This document shows, one piece after another, positions 43,845 to 52,575 of a DNA stretch of 53,013 nucleotides. The first letter of the stretch is position 1, and the number at the start of each line of letters is the position of its first letter. The notes under the pieces were generated by a model. That model had not been told where the DNA came from, ran no database searches, and saw only the letters and a program-made list of their open reading frames with translations. The position numbers were made by a program, and so were the translations under genes. The DNA comes from Shouchella shacheensis (lineage in GTDB: Bacteria; Bacillota; Bacilli; Bacillales; Bacillaceae_D), in contig NZ_LLYY01000031.1 in NCBI RefSeq assembly GCF_001484965.1, forward strand, positions 1 through 53,013, in the 5' to 3' direction.

Positions 43845-44459
43845 TTAAGCCCTGAATTTCGAAACATAGCGGCTGTTGGCCTCAAAGAATCGCCACGGGT
43901 AGTGCTTGGACTCCCCTGCACCTCCAATCCCGATACGGGGGCTGGAGTTCACCGTCAAGTTTTCTTCCCCTCTGGCGATATAAAGCGGGCGCTCTTGCAG
44001 CGAAAGGTCGTAATGCTGCATGGTAATCCCCATGGCTTTCGTAAGCTTACCTGGCCCATCGGAAAAGTGACGCACGTGAGCTGGCAGTCCTCGCAACCTC
44101 TCCATTGCCTCGATGCCATGAAGTGGTTCTACCGCGCGGATGAGAACGGCTTCCGCTTGTCCTTTTGGCTCACAAACAACGTTAAGCAGGCAGTGGGTAT
44201 GCATAACATAAGTGTAGGCATGTCCAGGTTCGCCGTAGAGAACGCGGGTGCGGTTGGTTCGTCTCCTTCCGTAACTATGGCAAGCTCGGTCGAGGGTGCC
44301 AAGATAGGCTTCTGTTTCCGTAATTTTTGCTACAAGTGTCTCTTCACCCACCTCGTGCACAAGCCACTGGCCGATCAGCCCCTTGGCGATCGCCAGTGTG
44401 GATTGTGAATAAAAGAGATCAGGCAATGCCTCCAGTTTCGGCTTTGCTTCGGTTTGCAA
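43845..44459 (-). CDS. DNA-3-methyladenine glycosylase (AAG/Mpg family)
   Basis: A 204-residue alkyladenine DNA glycosylase that removes alkylated and deaminated purines in base-excision repair. Landmarks are ITETEAYLGTLDRACHSYG, with the catalytic Glu, then RVLYGEPGHAYTYVMHTHC, the nucleotide-flipping Tyr loop, and SDGPGKLTKAMGI. I start at the TTG at 44459, eight bases after GGAAGG, giving the usual family length; a 32-residue longer frame has no good ribosome site. It stands alone downstream of the thiamine-transport genes. Confidence 0.9.
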   Translation of the reverse strand: MQTEAKPKLEALPDLFYSQSTLAIAKGLIGQWLVHEVGEETLVAKITETEAYLGTLDRACHSYGRRRTNRTRVLYGEPGHAYTYVMHTHCLLNVVCEPKGQAEAVLIRAVEPLHGIEAMERLRGLPAHVRHFSDGPGKLTKAMGITMQHYDLSLQERPLYIARGEENLTVNSSPRIGIGGAGESKHYPWRFFEANSRYVSKFRA

Positions 44460-44582
44460 CGGACCATCCTTCCTTTCTAAGCTGCCGTATGGGAATCTGC
44501 ATTCCTCCTCAGCTTCTTTCCACTCCTTAGTTTGTCCGATCACGCCAAAAAACAAAAGTGGAATGCTTGGAGGTGGCTAAAC

Positions 44583-44611
44583 GAAAAACCGCTCCGCACC
44601 TGAGAGCGACT
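44583..44611 (-). terminator. Terminator after the ykoC-like gene
   Basis: On the minus strand AGTCGCTCTC, a short loop and GGAGCGGTTTTT form a terminator, 12 bases beyond the stop at 44623. Its stem is similar to that of the riboswitch terminator at 47519-47551. Confidence 0.75.
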
Positions 44612-44622
44612 ACATGTACGTA

Positions 44623-45420
44623 TTATTGATAATGCCGGACATCGTGAACCCCCACAAACCACTGATACTGACCAAGAGAAAGACTTCCAGCTAAAAGTAG
44701 ACTCATAATGCTCACAAAGGCGACGTCGTACATCGAAAAACCGGTGTGGTAGAAATAAGTGCGTTTGCTTTGGCTCGTAAAGTGCTTCGCTTCCATAGCG
44801 ACCGCAATACGCTGAGAACGGCGAATCGCCTGGGCAAGCAAGGGAATGGTGAAGAATTTAAGCTTTTGATAAAGGCCTCTCATTCCCCGGAATTGCAACC
44901 CGCGAATGGCAAGCGCGTGACGCAGCGTTTGAAACTCCGTCACCATAATGGGAAGCATTCGAATGGAAGCCATGAACGCGTAGGCATAGCGCGAAGGCAG
45001 CTTTAGCTGTTGCATGAGCGAGTAAAATAAGAGCACAGGTTTCGTCGTTAAGGCAAAGAGAAGCCCGAGAACAGCAAAGCTTAACGCCCTTACGCCCAGA
45101 TGCATGCCGCGGTAAAAACTTTCCTCTGTAATATGAACAAGCCCCCACTCAAACCAGGTCGTCTCCCCCTGGCCAAAGAATGTCATCGCACTTGCCGAGG
45201 AGACGAAGATGAGAATGAACGGGGCGGTATAGAGCAGCACATAGCGAATCGGGTGTCCGGAAAAAGCAAAAAGCAGCACCGTGCTTCCTGCAAAAAAGAG
45301 TACCAGCACATTGGGGTTGTGAATGAATACAAGAACGATAAAAAGAGCAAGGGTGAGGATCAGCTTAAGGCTTGGGTTAATGCGAGTCAACCATGTGGTC
45401 CTCCATTCGTAACCATTCAT
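44623..45420 (-). CDS. ykoC: ECF transporter T component (YkoC-like)
   Basis: A 265-residue energy-coupling-factor transmembrane protein. It has about five to six helices, and the cytoplasmic coupling helices with Ala-Arg-Gly-type motifs are seen as MLPIMVTEFQTLRHALAIRG and QAIRRSQRIAVAMEAKHF. It couples ATP hydrolysis to movement of the S component. Its ATG overlaps the ATPase gene stop by four bases (ATGA). The operon sits behind a TPP riboswitch, so it belongs to thiamine or thiamine-precursor uptake. Confidence 0.9.
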   Translation of the reverse strand: MNGYEWRTTWLTRINPSLKLILTLALFIVLVFIHNPNVLVLFFAGSTVLLFAFSGHPIRYVLLYTAPFILIFVSSASAMTFFGQGETTWFEWGLVHITEESFYRGMHLGVRALSFAVLGLLFALTTKPVLLFYSLMQQLKLPSRYAYAFMASIRMLPIMVTEFQTLRHALAIRGLQFRGMRGLYQKLKFFTIPLLAQAIRRSQRIAVAMEAKHFTSQSKRTYFYHTGFSMYDVAFVSIMSLLLAGSLSLGQYQWFVGVHDVRHYQ

Positions 45421-46853
45421 TCTCCCACCACTCCTCTCTTCATTGTATCCACTCGTTCACCAGCCTCGATCCTGGTTTGTTTGCCGCCTTTTATCGTCCA
45501 TACACTCGTGGCATACTGCTTCACAATCTCCTCGTCGTGTGTCACCATGACAATCGTTGTCTCCTCGGCCCGGCACGTCTCGAGCAGCTGCAAAAGCGAG
45601 AACGTGTTTTTGGCATCCTGACCAAATGTCGGTTCATCGAGCATCAGGATCGAGTGAGCACCGACAAGAGCTGTGCAAACACTCAAGCGCCGCTTTTGCC
45701 CGGTCGAAAGCTGGTAAGGATGAACGTCTTTTTTATCAAGGAGATCAAATCGATCCAGTAATGCAAGCGCCCTTTCTTCTTTTGAAGGGTCTTTTAAAAA
45801 CATCAACTCATCCATCACGCGGTCGGTGACAAACTGAAATTCAGGATTTTGAAAGACAAAGCCAATCTCACCCGCGAGAGGTGACTTTCCGTGAATGCTT
45901 CGCTCATTAACCTTATAGGTGCCCGTAGTCGGTAGAAGATTCATCAGCGCATACAAAAGTGTCGATTTCCCCGCTCCGTTCTCGCCTACGATGGTGACCC
46001 ACTCCCCGCCTTGAACATGGGCTTGCTCGACCGAAGCCACTTTCTTCTTTCCTCGCCAAGCCTTCCATTCCTTTAGTGAGAGATGAAGGGGTCCTTGCTT
46101 GTTGACGGGGGAAAACGTCGCTTCTTGTAAATGCCTGCTCCAAGAGGAAGGATGCCAAATGCCGTACGTGTCAATCTCTCTTTGGTGGTTTCGCCAGATA
46201 TCTGCAGGTTTTCCATCTGCAAGAATCATCCCGTTGTCCGAAAAAAGTACAATCCGGTCAACGTAATCAAGAATGTGATCGATTTTATGCTCGACAATAA
46301 TGACGGTTTTTTCAACGCTCATTTCTTTGATGGTTGCCCATACCTTAGCGGTGCCTTCGGGATCAAGGAGAGAGGTTGGTTCGTCTAAAAATAGGGTGTC
46401 TGCTTCCAGGGCATGCATAGAAGCGATGGCTAGCCGTTGTTTCATCCCCTGAGAAAGATGTTGGATTGGGGTATGAAGCGTTTCAAGCTTTATCCCTACT
46501 TTCTTCAAGAGAGAGGCGATCCGATCGTTCATTTGCTTCCGTGGAACTTGCAGGTTTTCCAGAACAAACCCAAGCTCTTCATCAACGAAAGGCATACAGA
46601 ACTGTGTGTCGGGATCTTGAAATACAAATCCGCTTCTCTGGGGGACGGTGGCATGGGACGTGCGCATCGGGATGTCTATCACTTCTGGAAACAACCCCGA
46701 AAGAACCTGTAACAGCGTCGATTTTCCACAGCCGCTAGGTCCGAGAAAGAGCACTTTCTCCCCTTTTTCAATCGTTAGATCCAGCCCGTCAAAAAGCAGT
46801 GTTTCGCTTTTAGGGAAAGCAAGGCGCAAATCGTGTACGGAGGCAGCGATCAT
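45417..46853 (-). CDS. ykoD: ECF transporter double ATP-binding protein (YkoD-like)
   Basis: A 478-residue protein with two ABC ATPase domains in one chain. The first has Walker A GPSGCGKSTLLQ, signature LSQGMKQRLAIA and Walker B TLFLDEPTS. The second has GENGAGKSTLLYA, LSTGQKRRLSVC and ILMLDEPTFGQD. This fused A-A' design with neighbouring T and S genes is that of YkoD. Its start overlaps the ykoE-like gene by four bases. It powers uptake through the ECF complex in the membrane. Confidence 0.94.
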   Translation of the reverse strand: MIAASVHDLRLAFPKSETLLFDGLDLTIEKGEKVLFLGPSGCGKSTLLQVLSGLFPEVIDIPMRTSHATVPQRSGFVFQDPDTQFCMPFVDEELGFVLENLQVPRKQMNDRIASLLKKVGIKLETLHTPIQHLSQGMKQRLAIASMHALEADTLFLDEPTSLLDPEGTAKVWATIKEMSVEKTVIIVEHKIDHILDYVDRIVLFSDNGMILADGKPADIWRNHQREIDTYGIWHPSSWSRHLQEATFSPVNKQGPLHLSLKEWKAWRGKKKVASVEQAHVQGGEWVTIVGENGAGKSTLLYALMNLLPTTGTYKVNERSIHGKSPLAGEIGFVFQNPEFQFVTDRVMDELMFLKDPSKEERALALLDRFDLLDKKDVHPYQLSTGQKRRLSVCTALVGAHSILMLDEPTFGQDAKNTFSLLQLLETCRAEETTIVMVTHDEEIVKQYATSVWTIKGGKQTRIEAGERVDTMKRGVVGE

Positions 46854-47452
46854 CTTTTGGTCCCCGCTTTCTTATCCAACAGATCATAATCGTTTTTCGA
46901 GGCCGGCCTGATCATGGTTGTGACTCCGGTTTTCTCTAACGCACGAACAAGCAGGTAAGCGAATATTCCTGCAATCGCGATGGATCCAACGGTTCGGAAA
47001 ACAATACGGAGTGTTAGATTCCATGTGGATAGATCTCCTAAGTAGGCGTAGTAATAGTCCAGCCCAAGGGAGGCGACAGAGGCTCCGATCGCTCCAAGAA
47101 TCGCGACAGTAACCGTGAAACGTTGGTAGCGAAACAAAGCAAAGGCAGCTTCCGTGCCTAGTCCTTGCGCTAATCCGTACAGCAGAAGCATCGGCCCGTA
47201 CGGAGCGCCTGCGAAAAATTCTCCGGAGGCTGCTGCTGTCTCGGCGAGAATGGCCACGCCTGGTTTACGAATAATAAGCATCGCAATGGTAGCGGCGATG
47301 AACCACATGCCATATAGAAGCTGCTCCCCTTGTAAGCCGACAAGGCTAAAGATGTCCATGACCGGCGTCCATAGTCTGTAGACAATGGCAAAAACAACGG
47401 CAATCATAATGGTGACCATGACATCGGTTAAGGTTAAACGGTTTCTTTTCAT
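46850..47452 (-). CDS. ykoE: ECF transporter S component (YkoE-like, thiamine or HMP)
   Basis: A 200-residue membrane protein, length typical for YkoE, with about six helices (VMVTIMIAVVFAIVYRLW first). It is the substrate-binding subunit of an ECF transporter for thiamine or its hydroxymethylpyrimidine precursor. The start at 47452 follows GAGGATTTG; a longer frame would run through the leader. A TPP riboswitch and its terminator lie directly upstream. In Bacillus subtilis the operon is ykoF-ykoE-ykoD-ykoC; a ykoF homologue is absent here. Confidence 0.92.
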   Translation of the reverse strand: MKRNRLTLTDVMVTIMIAVVFAIVYRLWTPVMDIFSLVGLQGEQLLYGMWFIAATIAMLIIRKPGVAILAETAAASGEFFAGAPYGPMLLLYGLAQGLGTEAAFALFRYQRFTVTVAILGAIGASVASLGLDYYYAYLGDLSTWNLTLRIVFRTVGSIAIAGIFAYLLVRALEKTGVTTMIRPASKNDYDLLDKKAGTKR

Positions 47453-47518
47453 TTTCAAATCCTCTCCTCGTGCACAGACAAAACAAAAAGGATCGCCGAG
47501 TGGGAGCTCTGGACAAGC

Positions 47519-47551
47519 CAAAAAGCCGCTCCCGAAACGAAGAGAGCGACT
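47519..47551 (-). terminator. Expression-platform terminator of the TPP riboswitch
   Basis: On the minus strand GTCGCTCTC, an eight-base loop and GGGAGCGGCTTTTT form a terminator between the aptamer and ykoE, the expected place for a riboswitch-controlled stop. Confidence 0.8.
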
Positions 47552-47600
47552 TACAGAGGGCACGTGCAGAAATACACTGCTCGCGTGCGTATGTACGTCA

Positions 47601-47692
47601 ACTCCACTTCCCTTCGCTAGCATTACCTAGATCAGGTTAAGGGTTAAGACATCCGTCTCTCTCAGCGCTTCGGCACCCCTAGTGGAATCATC
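47601..47692 (-). ncRNA. TPP (thi-box) riboswitch aptamer
   Basis: The minus strand contains the conserved thi-box elements in order: AGGGGTGCC, GCTGAGAGAGAC, ACCCTTAACCTGATCTAG, and GGTAATGCTAGCGAAGGGA ending in AGTGGA. It binds thiamine pyrophosphate and would switch off the ykoE-ykoD-ykoC-like operon when thiamine is plentiful, through the terminator at 47519-47551. Confidence 0.96.
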
Positions 47693-47708
47693 TATGTGAT
47701 TGCTTTTT

Positions 47709-47737
47709 ATTTAACCATAATCTCAAGAAAAAGACAA
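47709..47737 (-). promoter_or_regulatory. Candidate promoter of the thiamine transport operon
   Basis: On the minus strand TTGTCT and TTAAAT are separated by 17 bases, placed about 15 bases before the riboswitch; it overlaps the end of the upstream HAD gene spacer. Confidence 0.5.
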
Positions 47738-47738
47738 A

Positions 47739-48530
47739 CTATTTTTCCAGTTTCTCTAAAATCGGATACAACTCCTCCAAAGCAGAAATTTCATAGGTCG
47801 GTGTGATTTCTTCTGCTGGCTCTTTGTTGGTACGGTTAATCCAAGCAGTACGAATGCCCGCGCGATTCGCTCCGAGAATATCCGTCCACAAATTATCACC
47901 GACCATTAACGCCTCGTCGTTGGCCACATTTAACAATCCAAGCGCGTGTTCGAAGATGCCTTTATCCGGCTTCCCTTTTCCGTACGCCCCTGAGATTACG
48001 ATATGATCAAAGTAAGGAACCAACTGCGGCGTGATCTCAAGCTTAGTGTTTTGCAAGTCTGGGGAACCATTCGTGATCAGCAAAAGGCTGTAACGCTCAC
48101 GCAGTTTCTCAAGAATTCGAAAGGACTCGTCGTAGACATAAGGATGCCGCCTGCGCGCAAGCGGGAACTGCTCGGCGAGAGCACTCGCTAAGTCAACGTC
48201 GTCAACTCCAATGGCCTCTAGTCCTCTGGCCCATGCAGCTTTCTGATAGCCGGGAGCAGCCTCACGCAGAGCGGCAAATGATTCGTGTTCATCTTGAAAC
48301 TGCCCCCAGAGGCCTTCAAATGGATTAATGCCAATGTTTTGCGTAAATTCATAAGTGGGAAGCGTCTCGTAGAGCGCCCGAGCCTCTTTCCTTACGGCAG
48401 CTTCAAGTTCGGCAGGAACCACCCGTTGATTTTTCTTCCTGGCATATTCGCAGGTAACTTTAAACGCTTCAGCAATGCTGCGCTCGTCCCATAGCAAAGT
48501 GTCGTCTAAATCAAACAGAACCGCTTTCAT
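47739..48530 (-). CDS. HAD family hydrolase
   Basis: A 263-residue haloacid-dehalogenase-type phosphatase. Motif I is FDLDDTLLWDE, motif II ITNGS, and motifs III/IV lie in KGKPDKGIF and MVGDNLWTDILGANRAG. The helical cap lies between residues about 15 and 120, placing it in subfamily I. It resembles Bacillus YsaA-type proteins in size. The ATG at 48530 follows GGGGGAATGG, and 16 bases separate it from the aminotransferase stop, so the two may be cotranscribed. Substrate is unknown. Confidence 0.9.
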   Translation of the reverse strand: MKAVLFDLDDTLLWDERSIAEAFKVTCEYARKKNQRVVPAELEAAVRKEARALYETLPTYEFTQNIGINPFEGLWGQFQDEHESFAALREAAPGYQKAAWARGLEAIGVDDVDLASALAEQFPLARRRHPYVYDESFRILEKLRERYSLLLITNGSPDLQNTKLEITPQLVPYFDHIVISGAYGKGKPDKGIFEHALGLLNVANDEALMVGDNLWTDILGANRAGIRTAWINRTNKEPAEEITPTYEISALEELYPILEKLEK

Positions 48531-48546
48531 TCCATTCCCCCCTGCT

Positions 48547-49626
48547 TCAGTTGTCATTAATTTGAACGCTCCAGCCAAACGGATCTTCTTGCTCCCCCGT
48601 CTGAATCCCGGTGAGACTGTCATAGAGACGCTTGGCGAGCGCTCCGGTGTTGCGGTTGTTAATGAGCATGGAATGATCCTTCCACTGCAGCTCCCCTACG
48701 GGCGAAATCACTGCAGCTGTTCCTGTGCCGAAAACCTCTTCAAGTGTCCCTGCTTTGCTAGCGGCGATCACTTCTTCCATGGAAATTCTCCGCTCACGCA
48801 CGTTCATCCCCCAACTATGTAGAAGCTCTATCACGCTCTTTCGAGTGACCCCTTCTAAGATGCTGCCAGAGAGTTCCGGGGTGTGGATTTCGCCATCAAT
48901 TTTAAAGAAGACATTCATGCTCCCAACTTCCTCGATATACTTTTTCTCCACCCCGTCCAGCCACAAAACCTGTGATTTCTGGTTGGCTGTCGCCCGGTCT
49001 TGTGCCTTATAAGCGGCACAGTAGTTCCCTGCGGTTTTTGCCGTCCCCGTTCCTCCAGGAGCGGCCCGTGTATAGTGATCCTCGACAAAAATGCCTACAG
49101 GGTTCATTCCTTCTTCATAGTACGCGCCAACCGGTGATAAAATCATCATCAATTTGTAGGTTCGAGAAGGAGCCACGCTTAAATTCGGTTCGGTCGCGAT
49201 AATAAATGGTCGAATGTAGAGAGACGTTCCTTCCGCTGTTGGAATCCAGTCTCTATCGAGTAAAATCAATTCTTTTAAGTAATTAAGCATAAGGCTCTCA
49301 TCCACAGGTGGAATGCTCAGGCGATCGCTTGAGCGATTGAGTCGGGCAAAGTTTTCCTCTGGACGAAACAAACGAATGTCTCCTTCCTCTGAGCGGTAAG
49401 CCTTCAAGCCTTCAAATACCGTCTGCCCGTAATGAAAAACCATAGCTGCGGGGTCTAGCGTCAGAGGTTGGTAAGGAATGATGCGTGCGCCGTGCCAGCC
49501 TTTCTCTTCAGAATAGTCCATAATGAACATATGATCCGTAAAGTGCTTGCCAAAAGCAAGAGAATCAACATCCGGTTTTGGCTTACCATGTGTACATTTC
49601 ATAATCTCTAGCTTATTCTGTGTCAT
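48547..49626 (-). CDS. ilvE: Branched-chain amino-acid aminotransferase
   Basis: A 359-residue class IV PLP aminotransferase that interconverts leucine, isoleucine and valine with their 2-oxo acids. It shows FHYGQTVFEGLKAYR, the lysine-containing GTAKTAGNYCAAYKAQ, and EVFGTGTAAVISPVGEL. Length and the long N-terminus match the YbgE/YwaA type of Bacillus. The ATG follows AAAGGGGCG. The HAD gene follows. Confidence 0.95.
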   Translation of the reverse strand: MTQNKLEIMKCTHGKPKPDVDSLAFGKHFTDHMFIMDYSEEKGWHGARIIPYQPLTLDPAAMVFHYGQTVFEGLKAYRSEEGDIRLFRPEENFARLNRSSDRLSIPPVDESLMLNYLKELILLDRDWIPTAEGTSLYIRPFIIATEPNLSVAPSRTYKLMMILSPVGAYYEEGMNPVGIFVEDHYTRAAPGGTGTAKTAGNYCAAYKAQDRATANQKSQVLWLDGVEKKYIEEVGSMNVFFKIDGEIHTPELSGSILEGVTRKSVIELLHSWGMNVRERRISMEEVIAASKAGTLEEVFGTGTAAVISPVGELQWKDHSMLINNRNTGALAKRLYDSLTGIQTGEQEDPFGWSVQINDN

Positions 49627-49996
49627 GAATTAGCGCCCCTTTCTCTTTTATCTCTGAGAGTCTGGTTTTGTCTTCTCCACGTACGGTTGATGTCCCCTTC
49701 TCTAGAAAGGTTCGCCTACGTATTTTTCAACTATAGCACGAAATGGTCAATTAGACAGTAATTTTAGGCAAGTTTCCTTCATTTCTCTCCTGATGAAAAT
49801 TTCGTTTGAGCGCTTAAATTTTAAAATAGATGAATGGAGTTTCGAATTCATGCCGAAACTGTTTTTGTTTCCCTTATACAAAAGAATTCCGCGGGAGCTA
49901 TAGTTCTGAAGGGAGAGAAACTTGTTGCTATAGACCCACACAACAGTCGTTTGCTAAAATACGTAGACAGATTTAAAGGGCTGAGGTGCTACTTTT
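49627..49996. other. 370-base divergent intergenic region
   Basis: This AT-rich stretch separates the minus-strand aminotransferase from the plus-strand exporter and must hold both promoters. A 64-codon minus-strand frame exists at 49747-49941 but has no ribosome site or recognisable domain. I see no riboswitch or clear operator. Confidence 0.5.
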
Positions 49997-50896
49997 ATGA
50001 AACGTTATGATGAGTTGAAACAAGGGGAGTCAGGTGCCTGGTTGAGCATTTGCGCCTATGTTGTATTAGCCGCTATTAAATTGATTGTTGGATATTTGTT
50101 CTTATCACAAGCATTGATTGCAGATGGCTTAAATAATGCCACCGATATCATTGTGTCGGTGGCCGTTCTCGTCGGACTTCGTATCTCTCAAAAGCCGCCG
50201 GACCATGATCATCCGTACGGTCATTTCCGTGCTGAAAACATTGCGGCCCTCCTTGCTGCATTTGTCATGATGGTGGTTGGACTTCAGGTGATTTGGGGCG
50301 CGGGAACGTCGTTACTTGGTGATGCTCGCACAGAGGCGCCGCATATGCTTACCGCCTGGGTGGCCATCGGCGGTGCGGCCGTGATGTTTGCGGTCTATGC
50401 GTACAATCGACGGCTCGCTCAGCGAATCGACAGTCAGGCATTAATGGCAGCGGCACAGGACAATAAAGTGGATGCCATCGTCAGCATCGGGGCATTTGTC
50501 GGGATTGTGGCTGCTCAATTTGGTTTGGGCTGGGTCGATACGCTGGCGGCTTTTCTCATTGGAGTGCTTATTTGTCACACGGCGTGGACGATCTTTCGAG
50601 ACGCGACCCATTCCTTAACAGACGGCTTTGATGAACGCTCTCTTTCTTCCTATAGAAAGACGGTGGAGCAGCTGGACTCTGTGCATGCGCTAAAAACGAT
50701 CAAAGCCCGTCAAGTCGGAAGCTCCATTTATGCCGATGTTATTATTGAAGTGAAACCGAACCTTACCGTGAAAGATAGCCATGAAATCGCCGATAGTGTG
50801 GAAGTGAAATTGCGAGAGACGCACAATATTGCTCATACGCAAGTCCATATTGAACCACGGGAGCAGCAAGAAAAAAACGCCGAACCTAACGAGTAG
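49997..50896 (+). CDS. Cation diffusion facilitator family transporter
   Basis: A 299-residue CDF exporter for divalent metals, driven by proton exchange. Six helices are visible; the metal-binding residues in HDHPYGHFRAENIAAL (after helix II) and AAQDNKVDAIVSIG (helix V) are in place, and the C-terminal cytoplasmic domain ends with AHTQVHIEP. The ATG follows GAGGTG. The sequence does not decide between Zn, Mn, Fe or Co. It is a single-gene unit ended by a strong hairpin that overlaps its last codons. Confidence 0.94.
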   Translation: MKRYDELKQGESGAWLSICAYVVLAAIKLIVGYLFLSQALIADGLNNATDIIVSVAVLVGLRISQKPPDHDHPYGHFRAENIAALLAAFVMMVVGLQVIWGAGTSLLGDARTEAPHMLTAWVAIGGAAVMFAVYAYNRRLAQRIDSQALMAAAQDNKVDAIVSIGAFVGIVAAQFGLGWVDTLAAFLIGVLICHTAWTIFRDATHSLTDGFDERSLSSYRKTVEQLDSVHALKTIKARQVGSSIYADVIIEVKPNLTVKDSHEIADSVEVKLRETHNIAHTQVHIEPREQQEKNAEPNE

Positions 50897-50909
50897 GTTC
50901 GGCGTTTTT
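50876..50909 (+). terminator. Terminator of the CDF gene
   Basis: AACGCCGAACCTA and TAGGTTCGGCGTT form a perfect 13-bp stem followed by TTTC. The CDF stop codon lies inside it. Confidence 0.92.
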
Positions 50910-51046
50910 CTAGCTCCGGCGGGTAGGAGCGCCGAGATTTTTCGCCCCCGATACCGACATCCAGAACCGGGATTTCTTTTATCGGGTCTCCAAACTTCTC
51001 GCTCCTGAGCAATCCGCCTTCGCGTCTCGGTGTTTCTAGCTCCGGC
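50910..51046. repeat. Two copies of a CTAGCTCCGGC intergenic element
   Basis: CTAGCTCCGGCGGGTAGGAG starts at 50910 and CTAGCTCCGGCTGGTGGAGG at 51036; a related inverted copy (CTAGCTCCTGCAGGTAG on the minus strand) ends at 52573. All three lie at intergenic positions next to T-runs. I recall similar CTAGCTCC elements as dispersed repeats in Bacillaceae genomes. Between the copies no gene is visible. Confidence 0.6.
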
Positions 51047-51125
51047 TGGTGGAGGTCATCTGAAACATAGGGTGGGACGGTTTCCAAGGCCCTGAGCAGG
51101 GAAACCTCCGCTTTTTCGATAGGAA

Positions 51126-52271
51126 TTAATCAATAACGGTGACGTTCACTTGCTGACGCCCAAAGGAAAATGCTTCATCCTTGGTTTCTACAAACAAATC
51201 AATTTTTTGCCCTTTAATGGCCCCTCCCGTATCACCAGCAATCGCTTCACCATAGCCTTCCACATACACACGACTTCCAAGCGGAATCACGTTCGGGTCT
51301 ACAGCGACGACTTTTTGATTTGGATTGCTTCTAAGGTCAATGCCGGTTGCCGTTGTTCCCGAGCAGCCGTTGCAGTAAGCCGTGTAGGCTGTGGCTTCCA
51401 TTTGGTAGGTGGCACCAGAAACGTCGCTGCTGCTTTCAGTCTCTGCATTCTCGGCAGAGGCTTCTGAACTTGCCACCTCTGCTGACTCCTCCGAGCCCTG
51501 ACTAGTGGATGCATTTTCGCTTGGTTGGGAAGTTGCCTCAGATGGGCTTTGATTCTCAGAATCTCCGGAAGAATCTTCTGAACTCACGGCCTGCTCTGTG
51601 CTTTCTGCACTCGGTTCAGAGGACGGGGCTTGAGTCTGAGCCTCACTATTTTCAGAAGGGACTTCTGTGTCTGCCACCGCTGTTGATTCTTCGCCATTCT
51701 CGTTGTTAGCAGTGCTTTCGCTAGAATCAGAAGTGTGCTCGGATGGGGCTGTTTCTTCTGCTGTCGCTGTTGGGATGTTTCCGTAATACAACTGTTTGTG
51801 TGTTTCGGGACCAGCAACGCCGTCTACTTGGATGTTCGCCCTCGCTTGGAAATCTAGGACCGCTTGCTTGGTGATCGGTCCGTAGTGACCATCAATGTCG
51901 GCTGGATAATAACCAAGGCTTTGAAGTCTTGATTGAAGGCTTGAGACGAGCACTCCAACTTCTCCCTGTTGCAATACGCTCATCGCCCCGAGGGTTTGCA
52001 CGCCTGCCACTCCATCAACTATAAGTCCTTGGCTTTCTTGATAGGAAACCACTGCTTCTTTCGTTCCTGACTCAAACACACCTGTGATTTGTTCCGTACC
52101 TAAGTAGCCTCTATCCGCAAGTTTTTCTTGCAAAGCTTGCACTTCTTCCCCTTGTGCCCCTTTATGTATAGGATTAAAACCCTCTCCTTCAGCATTCGCT
52201 TCACCTGGAGCTACTATAATGATAACCGCCGCGCTAACCGTAGCCAAAAAAGTTCTCAACCATCTTTTCAT
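51126..52271 (-). CDS. Secreted cell-wall protein: two peptidoglycan-binding domains plus 3D domain
   Basis: A 381-residue secreted protein. A signal peptide covers residues 1-27 (cleavage after EANA). Two PG_binding_1 domains follow (about 33-95 with GVFESGTKEAVVSYQ, about 97-155 with GHYGPITKQAVLDFQ), then a Ser/Glu/Ala-rich linker (about 160-285) and a C-terminal 3D domain. The 3D domain carries the conserved aspartates in VDPNVIPLGSRVYV, AGDTGGAIKG and KIDLFV, characteristic of lytic-transglycosylase-like MltA-related enzymes such as YocH. The start at 52271 follows AAGGAGG. A WalR-type box lies upstream. It probably trims or remodels peptidoglycan outside the cell. Confidence 0.92.
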   Translation of the reverse strand: MKRWLRTFLATVSAAVIIIVAPGEANAEGEGFNPIHKGAQGEEVQALQEKLADRGYLGTEQITGVFESGTKEAVVSYQESQGLIVDGVAGVQTLGAMSVLQQGEVGVLVSSLQSRLQSLGYYPADIDGHYGPITKQAVLDFQARANIQVDGVAGPETHKQLYYGNIPTATAEETAPSEHTSDSSESTANNENGEESTAVADTEVPSENSEAQTQAPSSEPSAESTEQAVSSEDSSGDSENQSPSEATSQPSENASTSQGSEESAEVASSEASAENAETESSSDVSGATYQMEATAYTAYCNGCSGTTATGIDLRSNPNQKVVAVDPNVIPLGSRVYVEGYGEAIAGDTGGAIKGQKIDLFVETKDEAFSFGRQQVNVTVID

Positions 52272-52414
52272 TCTTTGTTTCCTCCTTACAAAAAGTTCTT
52301 GCGACAGATGCCGCAGAGATGAAAGCTGAACCATGGTGGTCAACGTTCAATCTGCTATGATACCTACTCAGCCTGTTCTACAAATAAGCCAAGTTACAAA
52401 GAGTTTAATGTTTT

Positions 52415-52431
52415 TGTAACCTTTTTGTAAT
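52415..52431 (+). promoter_or_regulatory. WalR box
   Basis: TGTAACCTTTTTGTAAT is an exact TGTWAH-N5-TGTWAH match to the WalR (YycF) consensus. It lies about 145 bases before the 3D-domain gene start, on the strand opposite to that gene. WalRK controls yocH and other wall-remodelling genes in Bacillus subtilis, so control of this gene is likely. Confidence 0.75.
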
Positions 52432-52575
52432 GTTTTTGAAGAGGAAGACAAGAAGAAAAATGGGCACCTGAGTGGGGCAAGAAGGGATTTTGTAAACATG
52501 TTGAGGGAGATGACAGAAAGCTTTTGCCAATACCGAAAAGCTCCGACAGGTCGCTTCTACCTGCAGGAGCTAGAC

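Noticed and set aside
49747-49941. 64-codon minus-strand frame in the aminotransferase/CDF gap
   Set aside because: No ribosome site, AT-rich random-looking composition, no domain.
51061-51118. Hairpin GGTTTCC/GGGAAACC as terminator of the 3D-domain gene
   Set aside because: The T-run lies only on the plus strand, so it does not fit as a terminator of the minus-strand gene; its role is unclear.
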